From: Candidatus Latescibacterota bacterium
GTDB taxonomy: Bacteria; Latescibacterota; UBA2968; UBA8231
Length of the DNA: 43,356 bases
Direction of reading: 5' to 3'
Assembly (NCBI GenBank): GCA_007571365.1
Contig: RKRN01000054.1
Span: 1 to 43,356 of the forward strand
Both the position numbers and the translations under genes were made by a program. Under the pieces are notes generated by a model, which was not told where the DNA came from, ran no database searches, and saw nothing but the letters and a program-made list of their open reading frames with translations. This document shows, one piece after another, positions 1-8,527 of this stretch. Position 1 is the stretch's first letter; each line of letters starts with the position of its first letter.

Positions 1-278
1 GTCTTGCGAGACTGCTGAGTCGGCATCAGGCCCGGCGCGGTAGTTGTAGAGAAAGCCGTTGGCGACGCCCACGCGACCCAAGGCAACGACCAGGGTGGCC
101 CGTCCGTGATAAGATGGTTTGGGAGACCGAATCTGGCAAAAAAGTAATCAGGGACGATGCCGCCTGTTTGCACGTTGGCCTGCTTATGGCAATCGAGTTG
201 CAAAACTAGCAAAGTTAGCTAAGTTATCTTTTTCTTATAAACTTTATAACCATGATAATTTCCCTATAAATTTGCCCC
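1..278. other. left edge, no confident gene; AT-rich leader before the ATPase gene
   Basis: No gene is called here. On the minus strand a GC-rich open frame runs from about position 130 to the window edge with coding-like third positions (it reads ...GRATLVVALGRVGVANGF...), but no start codon or family could be assigned, so it may be part of a gene truncated by the window or a decayed gene. Positions about 195-275 are distinctly AT-rich and contain short near-repeats of the type gcaaa/ctaa/gtta, which is what a promoter region for the plus-strand gene starting at 279 would look like; no single -35/-10 pair stands out. Confidence 0.3.
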
Positions 279-1475
279 ATGGATCCCATACGCAACCCAT
301 ACGCACCTGGAGCGGGCACTCCGCCGCCCGAGTTGGCCGGCCGCGATGTCATTCGCGAATCCGGCCGCATCGCATTGGAGCGCACCAAAATCGGACGTCC
401 CACCAAGAGCATGATGATGATCGGCTTGCGCGGCGTTGGCAAAACCGTGCTGTTGGATCTCATGCGCGAACAAGCCGAGGCTAGCGGCATCTACGCCCTA
501 CGCATTGAAGCACCTGAAAATCGTTCTCTTCCCGCCATGCTGGTTCCTCAACTGCGCGTGGCCTTGTTGCGGCTCTCGAATAAGCAGGCAGCAAAGCAAC
601 TAGCGCAAAGGGCACTTAGAGGACTAGCGGGATTTGTCGGAGCCTTAAAAGTGAAGTATCAGGACATTGAGGTCGGACTCGACTTTGAACCTGAATCTGG
701 CTTGGCAGATAACGGGGACCTCGAAATCGACTTGCAGGCCTTGTTTGAAGTCGTCGGAGCCGCCGCCAAGGCGGATGCGACCGGTGTGGCACTATTCGTC
801 GACGAACTTCAATACGTACAGGAGAATGAGCTAGCGGCCTTGATCACCGCCTTGCACCGCGTGGCTCAACGCAAACTCCCGGTGATCCTGTTTGGTGCTG
901 GCTTACCCCAAGTGCGCGGCCGCATAGGGCAAGCAAAGTCTTATGCCGAACGACTTTTTGAATTTCCCACCATCGGCCCGCTGTCGCCCGAAGATGCCAA
1001 GTACGCCATTGCCAAGCCCGCAAAAGACGAAGGCGTCGCGATCGAATCACGCGCACTTGATGCCATGGTCTCCCAAACTCAATGCTATCCCTACTTTCTC
1101 CAAGAATGGGGCAAACATGTCTGGGATATTGCCGAACGCCCCCCCATCACCGCGGCTCATGTTGAAATCGCTTCCCAGCAGGCCATAGCGGCCCTCGATC
1201 AAAGCTTCTTCTCTGTCCGGTTTGATAGGCTTACGCCGGCCGAAAAAAGATATATGCGGGCGATGGCCCAGCTTGGCCCCGGGCCGCATCGTTCTGGGGA
1301 CATCGCCAATACCTTGAACCGCCCAGTAAGCTCTAGAGCACCCACTCGCAACCAGCTAATCAGTAAAGGCATGATTTGGAGCCCCAGTCATGGCGACACA
1401 GCATTCACCGTCCCCATGTTTGACCAGTTCATGCAGCGTATCATGCCCGGCGATGAGTGGTTATCGCCCGTCTAG
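279..1475 (+). CDS. AAA-type ATP-binding protein with C-terminal winged helix
   Basis: A 398-residue protein. Its opening, NPYAPGAGTPPPELAGRD, is typical of a widespread group of stand-alone bacterial AAA ATPases. The Walker A motif GLRGVGKT is at about residues 49-56 and a Walker B of the form LFVDEL is near residue 173. The C-terminal 80 residues (after SPEDAKYAIAKPAKDEG) look like a lid followed by a winged-helix segment (SGDIANTLNRP...). Family members of this kind are usually cytoplasmic and of unknown role. The start is the first ATG of the frame; there is no strong ribosome-binding site before it, and an AT-rich leader precedes it. It is monocistronic and convergent with the amidase gene. 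Function beyond ATP binding cannot be assigned. Confidence 0.85.
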   Translation: MDPIRNPYAPGAGTPPPELAGRDVIRESGRIALERTKIGRPTKSMMMIGLRGVGKTVLLDLMREQAEASGIYALRIEAPENRSLPAMLVPQLRVALLRLSNKQAAKQLAQRALRGLAGFVGALKVKYQDIEVGLDFEPESGLADNGDLEIDLQALFEVVGAAAKADATGVALFVDELQYVQENELAALITALHRVAQRKLPVILFGAGLPQVRGRIGQAKSYAERLFEFPTIGPLSPEDAKYAIAKPAKDEGVAIESRALDAMVSQTQCYPYFLQEWGKHVWDIAERPPITAAHVEIASQQAIAALDQSFFSVRFDRLTPAEKRYMRAMAQLGPGPHRSGDIANTLNRPVSSRAPTRNQLISKGMIWSPSHGDTAFTVPMFDQFMQRIMPGDEWLSPV

Positions 1476-1532
1476 GAGAGTGTAAACGTCCTGCACCCAC
1501 GACCGCGCCGACCGCACACCGCGCCCCGGCCG

Positions 1533-2444
1533 CTAGGGCCGGTATGGCTCGCCCGTGCGCCGCAACTTCTTAGTCACCGCAATCTGGCAGGTCACATAGC
1601 CGCCCATATAGCCAGTGGCAAAGCCCGGACGGGCGTCGCCAATGGTGCCGACGATCAGGTTGGCGTATTCGTACGTGGTGTCGTAGCGGTCGCAAAGCAG
1701 GGCCACCATTTCGAGCCACGCCGCTTTGAGCGCGTCGCCCCACTCGGCCGCCCGCGCACTAGTGAGATATTCCTCGGCCTCCTCCACGACCCTAGTGGTT
1801 TCTACTACGGGACTGCTATTGGGAAACCCGGGCGAGCGATCTACTTTGAGCGTGATGGCTGAGTCTATTTCGACCCCGGCCCCGGTCAACTCGCCGTCGC
1901 CCATGCGCGCATGAACATCGCCTAGCGCGAGCAGGCCGCCGGGCTTTTGTGCGCGGATATGCACTGTGCTGCCGGGCTGGATGGCATTGAAATCCATGTT
2001 GCCGCCGTGATCAATGGCGTTAGGTGCCCACGATTCGAGCTGGACGACGCCGATCATGGGCCGCACTGGCACGACAAAATCCGGCGGAAAGTGAATCAAC
2101 CCGTCGCGCACCGGCGCCACGCAGCGCCAATTGCCCCAATTGGGACCGCCGTTGCGATAGAAACCATAGGGGCCGACCTCAATATCGACGATCTCAATGG
2201 CCACCCAATCGTCCGGCTCAATACCCTCAATGAGAAAGGGCCCGCCCGGGCGGGCGTAGCGGCGATGGCTCTCGCCAGAGGTAATCATGCCGGCGCGGGT
2301 CTCCCCGGCCGCCTCAAAGTCGTTGTCTGCTCCGCCAATGGTCTCGATGATGACGGTTTCGCCGAGGGCCAACGTGCCGCGCACTTGGCCGATTTGCGGG
2401 TCGTCCGGCCCGCTGTAATAGGGGGTACGAGTAAAGCGACGCAT
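1533..2444 (-). CDS. acetamidase/formamidase family protein
   Basis: A 303-residue protein of the acetamidase/formamidase (FmdA_AmdA) family, which hydrolyses short amides to ammonia and a carboxylate in the cytoplasm. The characteristic core is present: HGGNMDFNAIQPGSTVHI, then LLALGDVHARMGDGELTG with acidic residues, then a beta-rich C-terminal part. The start is set at ATG 2442-2444 because AAGGAG lies 6 bases upstream; the longer open frame upstream runs through the neighbouring gene and is not real. It follows the dioxygenase gene by 20 bases, so the two are probably one transcript. The natural substrate is unknown. A short GC-rich inverted repeat (ccggc/gccgg) overlaps its stop codon and might help end transcription. 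Confidence 0.88.
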   Translation of the reverse strand: MRRFTRTPYYSGPDDPQIGQVRGTLALGETVIIETIGGADNDFEAAGETRAGMITSGESHRRYARPGGPFLIEGIEPDDWVAIEIVDIEVGPYGFYRNGGPNWGNWRCVAPVRDGLIHFPPDFVVPVRPMIGVVQLESWAPNAIDHGGNMDFNAIQPGSTVHIRAQKPGGLLALGDVHARMGDGELTGAGVEIDSAITLKVDRSPGFPNSSPVVETTRVVEEAEEYLTSARAAEWGDALKAAWLEMVALLCDRYDTTYEYANLIVGTIGDARPGFATGYMGGYVTCQIAVTKKLRRTGEPYRP

Positions 2445-2464
2445 ACGCGTTCTCCTTGTGGGAA

Positions 2465-3250
2465 TTAGGCAAACGGAAACGTCCCGTCGTAGCCGAGCGC
2501 GGCCATGGCCGGCAGCGGCGAACTGACAAAGGGAATCCCCGGAAACATCGGCGTCTGCTGGTAGTGCAGCACTACGTTGCAGCGCATGGGCGCGTCGGCA
2601 TCGGCTGCTAGCTTGGCGCCTTGGTGCGGAATGTGGCTGAAGAACACCACCGCGTCGCCGGTCATGGGATGCAGGTGGATGTGCTCCTGCCGCTCGCACC
2701 ACTGGTAAAAGGGATTGTCGGAATTGTATCCGCCGAGGTGGCGGATTTCTTCGGGCAGGGCGTTGTGGCAGAAGTTGTTGATAAAGGTCAAGCGCCCGGT
2801 CTCTGGCGCGTTGTCGGTCAGGTAAAACGTGGTGTTGATGCACAGCGGCCGCAGCGCGTGCCGCGCCTCGTCGGGCGCGTCCCAGTAGTAGCCGAAGTCC
2901 TTGTGCCACTCTTGGGTATAAGTGCCCGGATTGATGTGTGCGCGAAAGCTCCGCAACTGGCATTGCCGGCCGAGCATGGCCTGCAAGTACGGCGCGACCG
3001 ACGGGTGGCCGACCATGGGCCGCGCCAGCGCGGGTTCCTGCGCTAGCAGGTGGTCAAACGCCACATTGCCGACCTCGTTGCTAATGTCCCATTCTTGGTG
3101 CTCGTACTTCCGCACCAAGCACGCCCGCCACGCCAGCACCGCGTCCTCTGCAAGTGCGTTGCGCACCAAGAGAAAGCCGTGCCGATCGAGCGCGTCGAGC
3201 TGGTCGGCAAAGGCGGAGATTTGCGCCGTATCGGCGATGATTTCGCTCAT
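2465..3250 (-). CDS. phytanoyl-CoA dioxygenase (PhyH) family protein
   Basis: A 261-residue Fe(II)/2-oxoglutarate-dependent oxygenase. The metal-binding facial triad is visible as HKD (His116, Asp118) and a distal His209 in HIPHQGAKL, and Arg223 is well placed to bind 2-oxoglutarate. The family hydroxylates small or lipid-like molecules; this member's substrate is unknown. The start is ATG 3248-3250, preceded by AAGGAG with about 8 bases spacing, rather than the upstream ATG at 3280. It is the first gene of a likely two-gene unit with the amidase, so the pair could process an amide-bearing metabolite, but that is inference. Such genes are abundant in Poribacteria- and Latescibacteria-type genomes. 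Confidence 0.88.
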   Translation of the reverse strand: MSEIIADTAQISAFADQLDALDRHGFLLVRNALAEDAVLAWRACLVRKYEHQEWDISNEVGNVAFDHLLAQEPALARPMVGHPSVAPYLQAMLGRQCQLRSFRAHINPGTYTQEWHKDFGYYWDAPDEARHALRPLCINTTFYLTDNAPETGRLTFINNFCHNALPEEIRHLGGYNSDNPFYQWCERQEHIHLHPMTGDAVVFFSHIPHQGAKLAADADAPMRCNVVLHYQQTPMFPGIPFVSSPLPAMAALGYDGTFPFA

Positions 3251-3285
3251 GGAAAAGCTCCTTGGTGTCTTTCTCAACAAAACCT

Positions 3286-3760
3286 TTAGAAGTTATTAGG
3301 GCCTCTCATTTCATACTTGGCATTTTCAGAAGCTATTGAAATAGATTTTTCGCTCCAAGATAAATTGATACTTAAAGGGAGCCTGTTGTCAATTATCTCT
3401 ATTGCATCTATGGGAGGACGTATATACTTCGCCACAAAAGTTGATAGAACTGGCCCGGCATTAGATTCTATGTGCTCCCATGCTTCTTCGCCGATCACAG
3501 CAATACCGTTTGCGTTTATAAATTCTTCAGCTAACTCTGTAAGACGGGGCGATGAAGTTGGATCTAGCACAAGAAGAATAGGAGTAAATCCTGCTGACTT
3601 GCATTCTCTTGGGAAAGATAGCTCTTCGGAAAAACGACCTTGACCGCATACTAATAGCTAGAAGAATATATAGTTCAGAATCAGAGATAATAACTTGTAC
3701 ATTCCCCGTTCCATGAACTTTGCATTTGCTCAACAAGTGTCGGATTGAAGTAGTAGTCAT
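3286..3760 (-). pseudogene. frameshifted short gene after a DNA methyltransferase; possible restriction endonuclease remnant
   Basis: Two overlapping minus-strand frames make one plausible protein. The first frame starts at ATG 3760, five bases after the methyltransferase stop codon, and reads well to about position 3660 (...VQVIISDSELYILLAI). The second frame then continues the sense (VCGQGRFSEELSFP, TPILLVLDPTSSPRL, LAEEFINANGIAVIGEE) to the stop at 3286. The frame change lies near 3655. The joined product would be about 155 residues, short for a restriction enzyme. Position directly behind a C5 methyltransferase and the shared AT-rich composition suggest it is the cognate nuclease or its C-terminal part, now inactive. 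I recognise no nuclease motif, so the function is inference; a sequencing error could also explain the frameshift. Confidence 0.45.
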
Positions 3761-3765
3761 AAAGT

Positions 3766-5091
3766 TTATCCAAATAAGGTTAATTGTGGTTTGTCATCTT
3801 TCTTTAGACGATCTAGTAAATGCGCCGTCTTTCTGAGCGACGGACTCATCGCGACTGCTTTTGTTAAAGTGAATCCTATCAATGTTCCATATCCCATTTT
3901 TTTATTTGGCAAAAATCCGTAATTTTTGATATATTCGGCAAAAGATCGTGCGAGTTTCGGTGGAATCGCGTTGCCAATATGCCGCATCTTCTCAGCCGTA
4001 TTTCCCAAAAAGACAAACGAGTCCGAGAATGTTTGGATTCTGGCACATTCTCTAATAGTCAAAGGCCGATCTTCAGTGGGATGGATAAACTCTCGGTAAG
4101 CAGCTCCAGTAATCGTTAGACAAGGTTCATCAAAGTGTAGCCTTTTCAGGCCAGCAGGGGCACCTCCTCTTTGCTCTGAAGGCGTCCCATCCATTACTCG
4201 CCTATTGGCTCTTCGCCTAAAGGATTTATGCTGTAACTCTTTGGGAAGATCCTTCATGGTTTGCCCAGGTTTTAATACGCGAATGCGCTCTGCTTGTATA
4301 TCATGGATCAGTGGCCTAAAGTGATCCTTTATTTCTTTAGTCCCATCTCGTATTTCATCTCTCCAAGCACCACTATATTTTACTATTTGGTCCTTATCGA
4401 CAGATGGTTCTGGTAAATCATCTACTGCATGTCTAAGCGTCGAGCTCGACTTTCTAAAAATTGCTCCATGAATATGCAGCACGGGCTGGGGCAAATCAAA
4501 ATCGTATCCCAAGCGATTGCCGATAACCAAAACGCGCTTCCTTCTCTGCGGAACTCCGTATTCGTGTGCATAAATTTTATCGACGCGTACTCTATAGCCC
4601 AATTCTATAAACGCTTTAGTAGCTTCGTAAATGTACTCTCCACCTTTCGCTGTTAAAAGTCCTTCTACATTTTCCATGATGAACCACTTTGGACGCATTA
4701 TTTTTAGAGATTTAATATAGCTTTTTAATAAGCTATTTCGCGGATCATCCCAAAATTTAGTACCGGCAGTACTAAAGCCCTGACAAGGCGGTCCGCCGAT
4801 TAAAATATCCAACTCACCTACTTTAATGTTTAAGTCGTTCAGCAGCATACCGAAGTCAAATGTTCGCACATCGCCTTGAACGCAGAGAGCGGACGGGAAG
4901 TTAGCTCTATAGGTCTCAACCGCTGTTGGATCGCTATCCAAAGCAAATAACACTTGATAACCAGCCTTCTTGAACCCCAATGAGCAACCACCTGCTCCGG
5001 CAAAAAGACTAACTGCACTCGGCACCATTGCGGTCCTTTGGCGCTGTTCTACATCTGTGAGCTTAGAAATTGTTGAGTTATTCAGAGGCAT
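3766..5091 (-). CDS. DNA (cytosine-5)-methyltransferase
   Basis: A 441-residue C5 cytosine methyltransferase that transfers a methyl group from S-adenosylmethionine to cytosine in a specific DNA site. The ordered motifs are clear: motif I SLFAGAGGCSLGF (about residues 28-40), motif IV GGPPCQGFSTAG with catalytic Cys103, motif VI MENVEGLL, motif VIII VPQRRKRVLVIG, a variable target-recognition region, motif IX RECARIQTF and motif X GNAIPPKLA. Length is normal. The gene is markedly more AT-rich than its neighbours, which points to transfer. The ATG at 5091 lacks a good ribosome-binding site; ATG at Met22 (MVPSAVSLF) is an alternative start. The gene that follows five bases downstream is broken, so this may be an orphan methyltransferase left from a type II restriction-modification system. 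Target sequence unknown. Confidence 0.93.
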   Translation of the reverse strand: MPLNNSTISKLTDVEQRQRTAMVPSAVSLFAGAGGCSLGFKKAGYQVLFALDSDPTAVETYRANFPSALCVQGDVRTFDFGMLLNDLNIKVGELDILIGGPPCQGFSTAGTKFWDDPRNSLLKSYIKSLKIMRPKWFIMENVEGLLTAKGGEYIYEATKAFIELGYRVRVDKIYAHEYGVPQRRKRVLVIGNRLGYDFDLPQPVLHIHGAIFRKSSSTLRHAVDDLPEPSVDKDQIVKYSGAWRDEIRDGTKEIKDHFRPLIHDIQAERIRVLKPGQTMKDLPKELQHKSFRRRANRRVMDGTPSEQRGGAPAGLKRLHFDEPCLTITGAAYREFIHPTEDRPLTIRECARIQTFSDSFVFLGNTAEKMRHIGNAIPPKLARSFAEYIKNYGFLPNKKMGYGTLIGFTLTKAVAMSPSLRKTAHLLDRLKKDDKPQLTLFG

Positions 5092-5201
5092 TTAGCAACA
5101 GTCGTCTTTATCCTGGTCTCTGCGGATTGGGTGAGGATTGCAAAGCCTGTCTCCCTTTTTGGTCGCGGGAGTGCGGTTGTCGCGGGTCTGCCCAAAGCCC
5201 T
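5092..5201. other. short intergenic region
   Basis: This stretch separates the AT-rich methyltransferase gene from the GC-rich epimerase gene and marks a composition boundary. A small hairpin (gccc-ttca-gggc, 5197-5208) overlaps the stop codon of the epimerase gene. No promoter for the methyltransferase could be picked out with confidence. Confidence 0.3.
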
Positions 5202-5915
5202 TCAGGGCCGACGCGCAAAATACTTTTCCCAGTGCTCGCTCGGCGCAAAGCCCAAGATGCGCCGCGCCTTATCGACATTGTACTTGCCGTGCCCCTCCCA
5301 GCTAAGCAAGTTGAACTCCTGAAAACAATCCGGCACTTGTGGAATTTCCAACGCCAGCCGACACGCCTGCTGCAAATCCTCCCACACCACCGTAAACGGC
5401 GGAAAGTCTCCCATATGCTGCGCCGTCGGCCGCGGCCCCAAGCCATTGAACACAAAGCTGATCGTCTGAATGCGGTACGCCCGCGCGTACGTGCGGCAAA
5501 TCTCGCTCGCCAACCCCTTCGTCAAACAGTAATACCCGGTGCCCAACACAGGCGGCACCTCGGCAATGTCAAAATCGTGATCGTAGTTGCGGCGCACGAA
5601 TTGCGGCCCCGTGTGAATCACCTTTTTGATGTCGTGCTCCACCGCCGCTCGCATCACGTTGAGTGCCCCCCGCGTATTGACGTGAAAACTCTGCTCCGGG
5701 TGATCGCGCACGACCGTGAAATTCATAATCGCGTCCATGCCCGCAGCCGCGGCCCGCACCTGCTCGCGCGCCGACACATCGCAAGACACGACGGGTTTGC
5801 CGGCCGGGTGCGGGGCGATGTCGGCCAGCGTCAGATCGTACAGGTCTTCGAGACCGGGCAGTAGATGGGGTGCAATCATGCCCGAGGCCCCTAACAGCAA
5901 TACCTTTTTCTTCAA
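5202..5915 (-). CDS. NAD-dependent epimerase/dehydratase family protein
   Basis: A 237-residue extended short-chain dehydrogenase-like protein. The N-terminal Rossmann nucleotide-binding motif is LLGASGMIAPHL and the catalytic YxxxK motif is present as YCLTK. Members act on nucleotide sugars or other sugar derivatives in the cytoplasm. The start codon is TTG at 5913-5915, which overlaps the TGA stop of the upstream gene (TTGA), a sign of translational coupling. It is the last gene of a three-gene run with another epimerase-like gene and a Gfo/Idh oxidoreductase, so it probably works in the same carbohydrate pathway. It is somewhat shorter than full-length nucleotide-sugar epimerases (about 300-330 residues). 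Substrate unknown. Confidence 0.82.
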   Translation of the reverse strand: MKKKVLLLGASGMIAPHLLPGLEDLYDLTLADIAPHPAGKPVVSCDVSAREQVRAAAAGMDAIMNFTVVRDHPEQSFHVNTRGALNVMRAAVEHDIKKVIHTGPQFVRRNYDHDFDIAEVPPVLGTGYYCLTKGLASEICRTYARAYRIQTISFVFNGLGPRPTAQHMGDFPPFTVVWEDLQQACRLALEIPQVPDCFQEFNLLSWEGHGKYNVDKARRILGFAPSEHWEKYFARRP

Positions 5916-6640
5916 ACCTTAGCTCCGCCCAACTCGTGCTGTGGTTGATAGCCCATGGCCTTGGCCCGGTCGCACAAAAACTTGGGATGGGCGCCGGGTG
6001 CAACAATGTGGTACACAGCCCAGCGCGGCACCCAATCTAAGGACGCGCTCGCGTCCCGGGCCAACGCCGCGCAAAACGCCTGTGCTGCATCGCGCATATC
6101 GACCCACAGCAAATCGCGCTCTTGCCCGGCGACTTCCTCTGCGCGCACCAGCTTGCCGAGGCGCAAGGCCGTGCCTGTAATGGGATAATCGCGCACAAAT
6201 TCGCGGCACGTCAGCTCGCCCAAATACCGCGCCAGCACCGCCAACTCGGGCGGCGGCAACGGCTTGTAATACTCGGTGACGTACACCGTGTCGGGATACG
6301 CGCGAAACACGTCGAGCGTACTGCCGTACACAAACCGCTTGACGCCGGCCTCCACCGCGGCCTGCAACAGCACGTGCGTACCGCGCGTCGCCCGGTCGAG
6401 CAGGGCCTCTTCGCTTGCGGGCATGGGCGGCGGCTCGCCCGGGTGGACGATGGCATCGACATCCCGCACGGCCGGCCGCACCGCGTCTGGATCGGTCAGC
6501 CGGGCGGCAACCCATTCGACCTCTTGCCGCGGTGCCGCACAGTCGTCTAGCAACCGTAGCTGCACACTTTGATCGGCTTTTAGCGCGGCGGCGATCTCTT
6601 GACCCAATGCACTGGCCGCACCCGTAACCAACACTCGCAT
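5912..6640 (-). CDS. NAD-dependent epimerase-like Rossmann protein, probable loss of catalytic Tyr
   Basis: A 242-residue protein with an N-terminal VTGAASALGQEIA nucleotide-binding motif and the family sequence RFVYGSTLDVF. At the position where the active site YxxxK normally precedes the LGE helix, the sequence reads AVLARYLGEL, so the tyrosine and lysine appear to be replaced. The protein may therefore be non-catalytic, use different residues, or form a heteromer with the neighbouring canonical epimerase. AGAGGA lies upstream of the ATG at 6638-6640. It overlaps the downstream gene by four bases and follows the oxidoreductase gene by 12 bases, so the three are probably cotranscribed. The active-site reading comes from motif alignment by eye. 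Confidence 0.78.
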   Translation of the reverse strand: MRVLVTGAASALGQEIAAALKADQSVQLRLLDDCAAPRQEVEWVAARLTDPDAVRPAVRDVDAIVHPGEPPPMPASEEALLDRATRGTHVLLQAAVEAGVKRFVYGSTLDVFRAYPDTVYVTEYYKPLPPPELAVLARYLGELTCREFVRDYPITGTALRLGKLVRAEEVAGQERDLLWVDMRDAAQAFCAALARDASASLDWVPRWAVYHIVAPGAHPKFLCDRAKAMGYQPQHELGGAKV

Positions 6641-6652
6641 CTATCGCATCCT

Positions 6653-7783
6653 CTAGCGGAACCAATCGTACGTCAGCGCCAAGCGGCGGTCGGCCAGCGG
6701 CAATTCCACCCGCTCGCCGCCTTGCGCGGCCGACCGCTTCAGCCCCAGTTCCACTTCTAGGGCCACAGCGACCCGCCGCCCGGAATTTTTCGGCTCGTCC
6801 AAGCGCCCCTCCATACAGGCGAGCAAATCGTCGAGGCAGTACACCGTCCGCATCCCCGGCAAAAACTGCGGCGCCGGCCACGGCATTTCCACCCGCCCGG
6901 CCGCCGGCGTTGCCACATCTTGATAAAGCCGCCACCGATTGTGCTCAAAGACCATCTCTCCTCGACTCCCGGAAATCCGCACCTCGGGCGCGCCGGCCCG
7001 GATGTGGACCACCAAGCCATCGCTGCACGCGATTAGCCCCTGCCCCATGAACTCGGTGCTGCCGCGCTGCCGCCGCGGCTGATCGCCCGTGCCGCACACC
7101 CAGCGCGGATCGCCGGTCAAAAAGTAGCTCCAGTCCTGATGCTGAGCCAACACCGGAACCCGCGCTTCGAGCGACCGCACGGGGCCAATCGCGCCCTCCG
7201 CTACCAGCGCCTTGGCCCGCGCAAACGACGGATGCGAAACGCTCGTCGCTCCCCCCACCAGCGGCACCCCGGCCTCGGCGCAAGCGGCCACCATGGCGTC
7301 GGCCTCGGCCAGCGAAAACGCCATGGGCTTATCGACCAACACGCCGCGCACTCCCGCGGCGACCGCCGCCGCCGTCAGGGCCGACCGCCCCTTGGTATTG
7401 GTCGCAATTGCCACAATGTCCAGCCGCTCCTCGCCCAACATCGCCAGCGCGTCCGCGTACAAGGCCCCAATGCCGTAGCGTTCCCCGAACAGAGCCCGCC
7501 GCCGCGGATCCCGGTCGGCACCGGCCACTAAGTCCACTTCGGGCCGGTCAAACAGGGCGGCCGCATACGAAGTAGCCAGCCCCTCCTGCCCGGGGTGATC
7601 GTGGAGGTGAAAGGTCCGCTTGACATCGAGTCCGTCCGGCAGGGGGCGGGCGGTGCTTTCGACATCGTATATGGGATTTTCGTGCGGCCCGAGGATGCTT
7701 GAGTAATCCCGCTTGCCCAAGTCGTAGAGCATCCCCATCCAGCCGAGGCCGATGACGCCGGCGCGGTACTTTTTTGCGGCCAT
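6653..7783 (-). CDS. Gfo/Idh/MocA family oxidoreductase
   Basis: A 376-residue NAD(P)-dependent oxidoreductase. The N-terminal Rossmann motif is VIGLGWMG, followed by the family's typical VAIATNT strand and VDKPMAFSLAEAD, a variant of the conserved EKP motif that positions the catalytic lysine. The C-terminal half is the alpha/beta domain used for substrate binding. These enzymes oxidise or reduce sugars and inositols in the cytoplasm. AGAGGGG precedes the ATG at 7781-7783. It heads a probable operon with two epimerase-like genes, and a sugar ABC importer lies just upstream on the same strand, so a role in catabolism of an imported sugar is plausible. The substrate cannot be named from sequence. 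Confidence 0.88.
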   Translation of the reverse strand: MAAKKYRAGVIGLGWMGMLYDLGKRDYSSILGPHENPIYDVESTARPLPDGLDVKRTFHLHDHPGQEGLATSYAAALFDRPEVDLVAGADRDPRRRALFGERYGIGALYADALAMLGEERLDIVAIATNTKGRSALTAAAVAAGVRGVLVDKPMAFSLAEADAMVAACAEAGVPLVGGATSVSHPSFARAKALVAEGAIGPVRSLEARVPVLAQHQDWSYFLTGDPRWVCGTGDQPRRQRGSTEFMGQGLIACSDGLVVHIRAGAPEVRISGSRGEMVFEHNRWRLYQDVATPAAGRVEMPWPAPQFLPGMRTVYCLDDLLACMEGRLDEPKNSGRRVAVALEVELGLKRSAAQGGERVELPLADRRLALTYDWFR

Positions 7784-7856
7784 AATTAACCCCTCTGGGC
7801 GATCGGCCCGCGGTCCGCAATCGCATCATTGCCGTAAAAGCCAGCCCCACGGTCCG

Positions 7857-8480
7857 TCATGTAGGACGACGCGACAAATCCAATGGGGCCGAATCGCGCC
7901 AAGACGCGAACTCGTGCCCGGGCCGCGAAGGCTCCATAAAGGTGATGGATTCGTAAAAATCGTCCAGCGCGACGAAGACGCCGTTTTCTTCTGCCCATAG
8001 ACGCATTCTTTGGTTGCAAGAATGAGCCCACGACAGGATTTCCACGCGCCAGCCGCGTCTGTGCATACGCTCTAAAGTCCGGTGAAAACCCGCGCCTTCT
8101 TCATAGCCTGCCCCATCGCCGGTCAGCAACGCGACAACGCCCGGGTTGCCATTGAAATCCCAACCGTCTTCCAACATGCGCAACTGCAATACCCGGTCGG
8201 GCGTGTCCTGCTCGCCACGGGCAGCATCGCCGCGGTCGAATAATTTGACCTCCACGCCTTGATTCTCCATCCGGTTCCACAATTGCCGCATCTCCGGCGG
8301 CACCGAACCCGCGGCCAGTGCCTTTTGTAGAGGGCGGTCGGCGTGCGCCAAGCGCAGCATATTGTCAAAATTGATCCGCACGCGCCAGCGAGCACCAGGC
8401 CCTTCATTGCGGTGTTCGGCAAAACGCTGCGCCTCGTGAAAGATGTTGGAGTTATCCCAATAAACAAAAACGCTATCCAT
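7857..8480 (-). CDS. NYN-domain (PIN-like) protein
   Basis: A 207-residue protein whose start, VYWDNSNIFHEA, and later VVALLTGDGAGYEEG carry the conserved acidic residues of NYN domains, a PIN-fold family of predicted metal-dependent RNases. The order of strands and acids fits a complete single domain with no extra module. AAGGA is 7 bases upstream of the ATG at 8478-8480. It sits between the sugar permease gene (47-base gap) and the oxidoreductase gene (73-base gap) on the same strand, so it may be cotranscribed, but nothing else links it to sugar use. Role in RNA processing is family knowledge; the RNA target is unknown. Confidence 0.8.
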   Translation of the reverse strand: MDSVFVYWDNSNIFHEAQRFAEHRNEGPGARWRVRINFDNMLRLAHADRPLQKALAAGSVPPEMRQLWNRMENQGVEVKLFDRGDAARGEQDTPDRVLQLRMLEDGWDFNGNPGVVALLTGDGAGYEEGAGFHRTLERMHRRGWRVEILSWAHSCNQRMRLWAEENGVFVALDDFYESITFMEPSRPGHEFASWRDSAPLDLSRRPT

Positions 8481-8527
8481 AGCTCATTCCTTCGCAAAGA
8501 GAGAATTGGCCAGGCCAAACGGCTGCG

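Noticed and set aside
2445..2963. N-terminal extension of the amidase reading frame
   Set aside because: It lies entirely over the dioxygenase gene in another frame, and a good ribosome-binding site supports the ATG at 2444.
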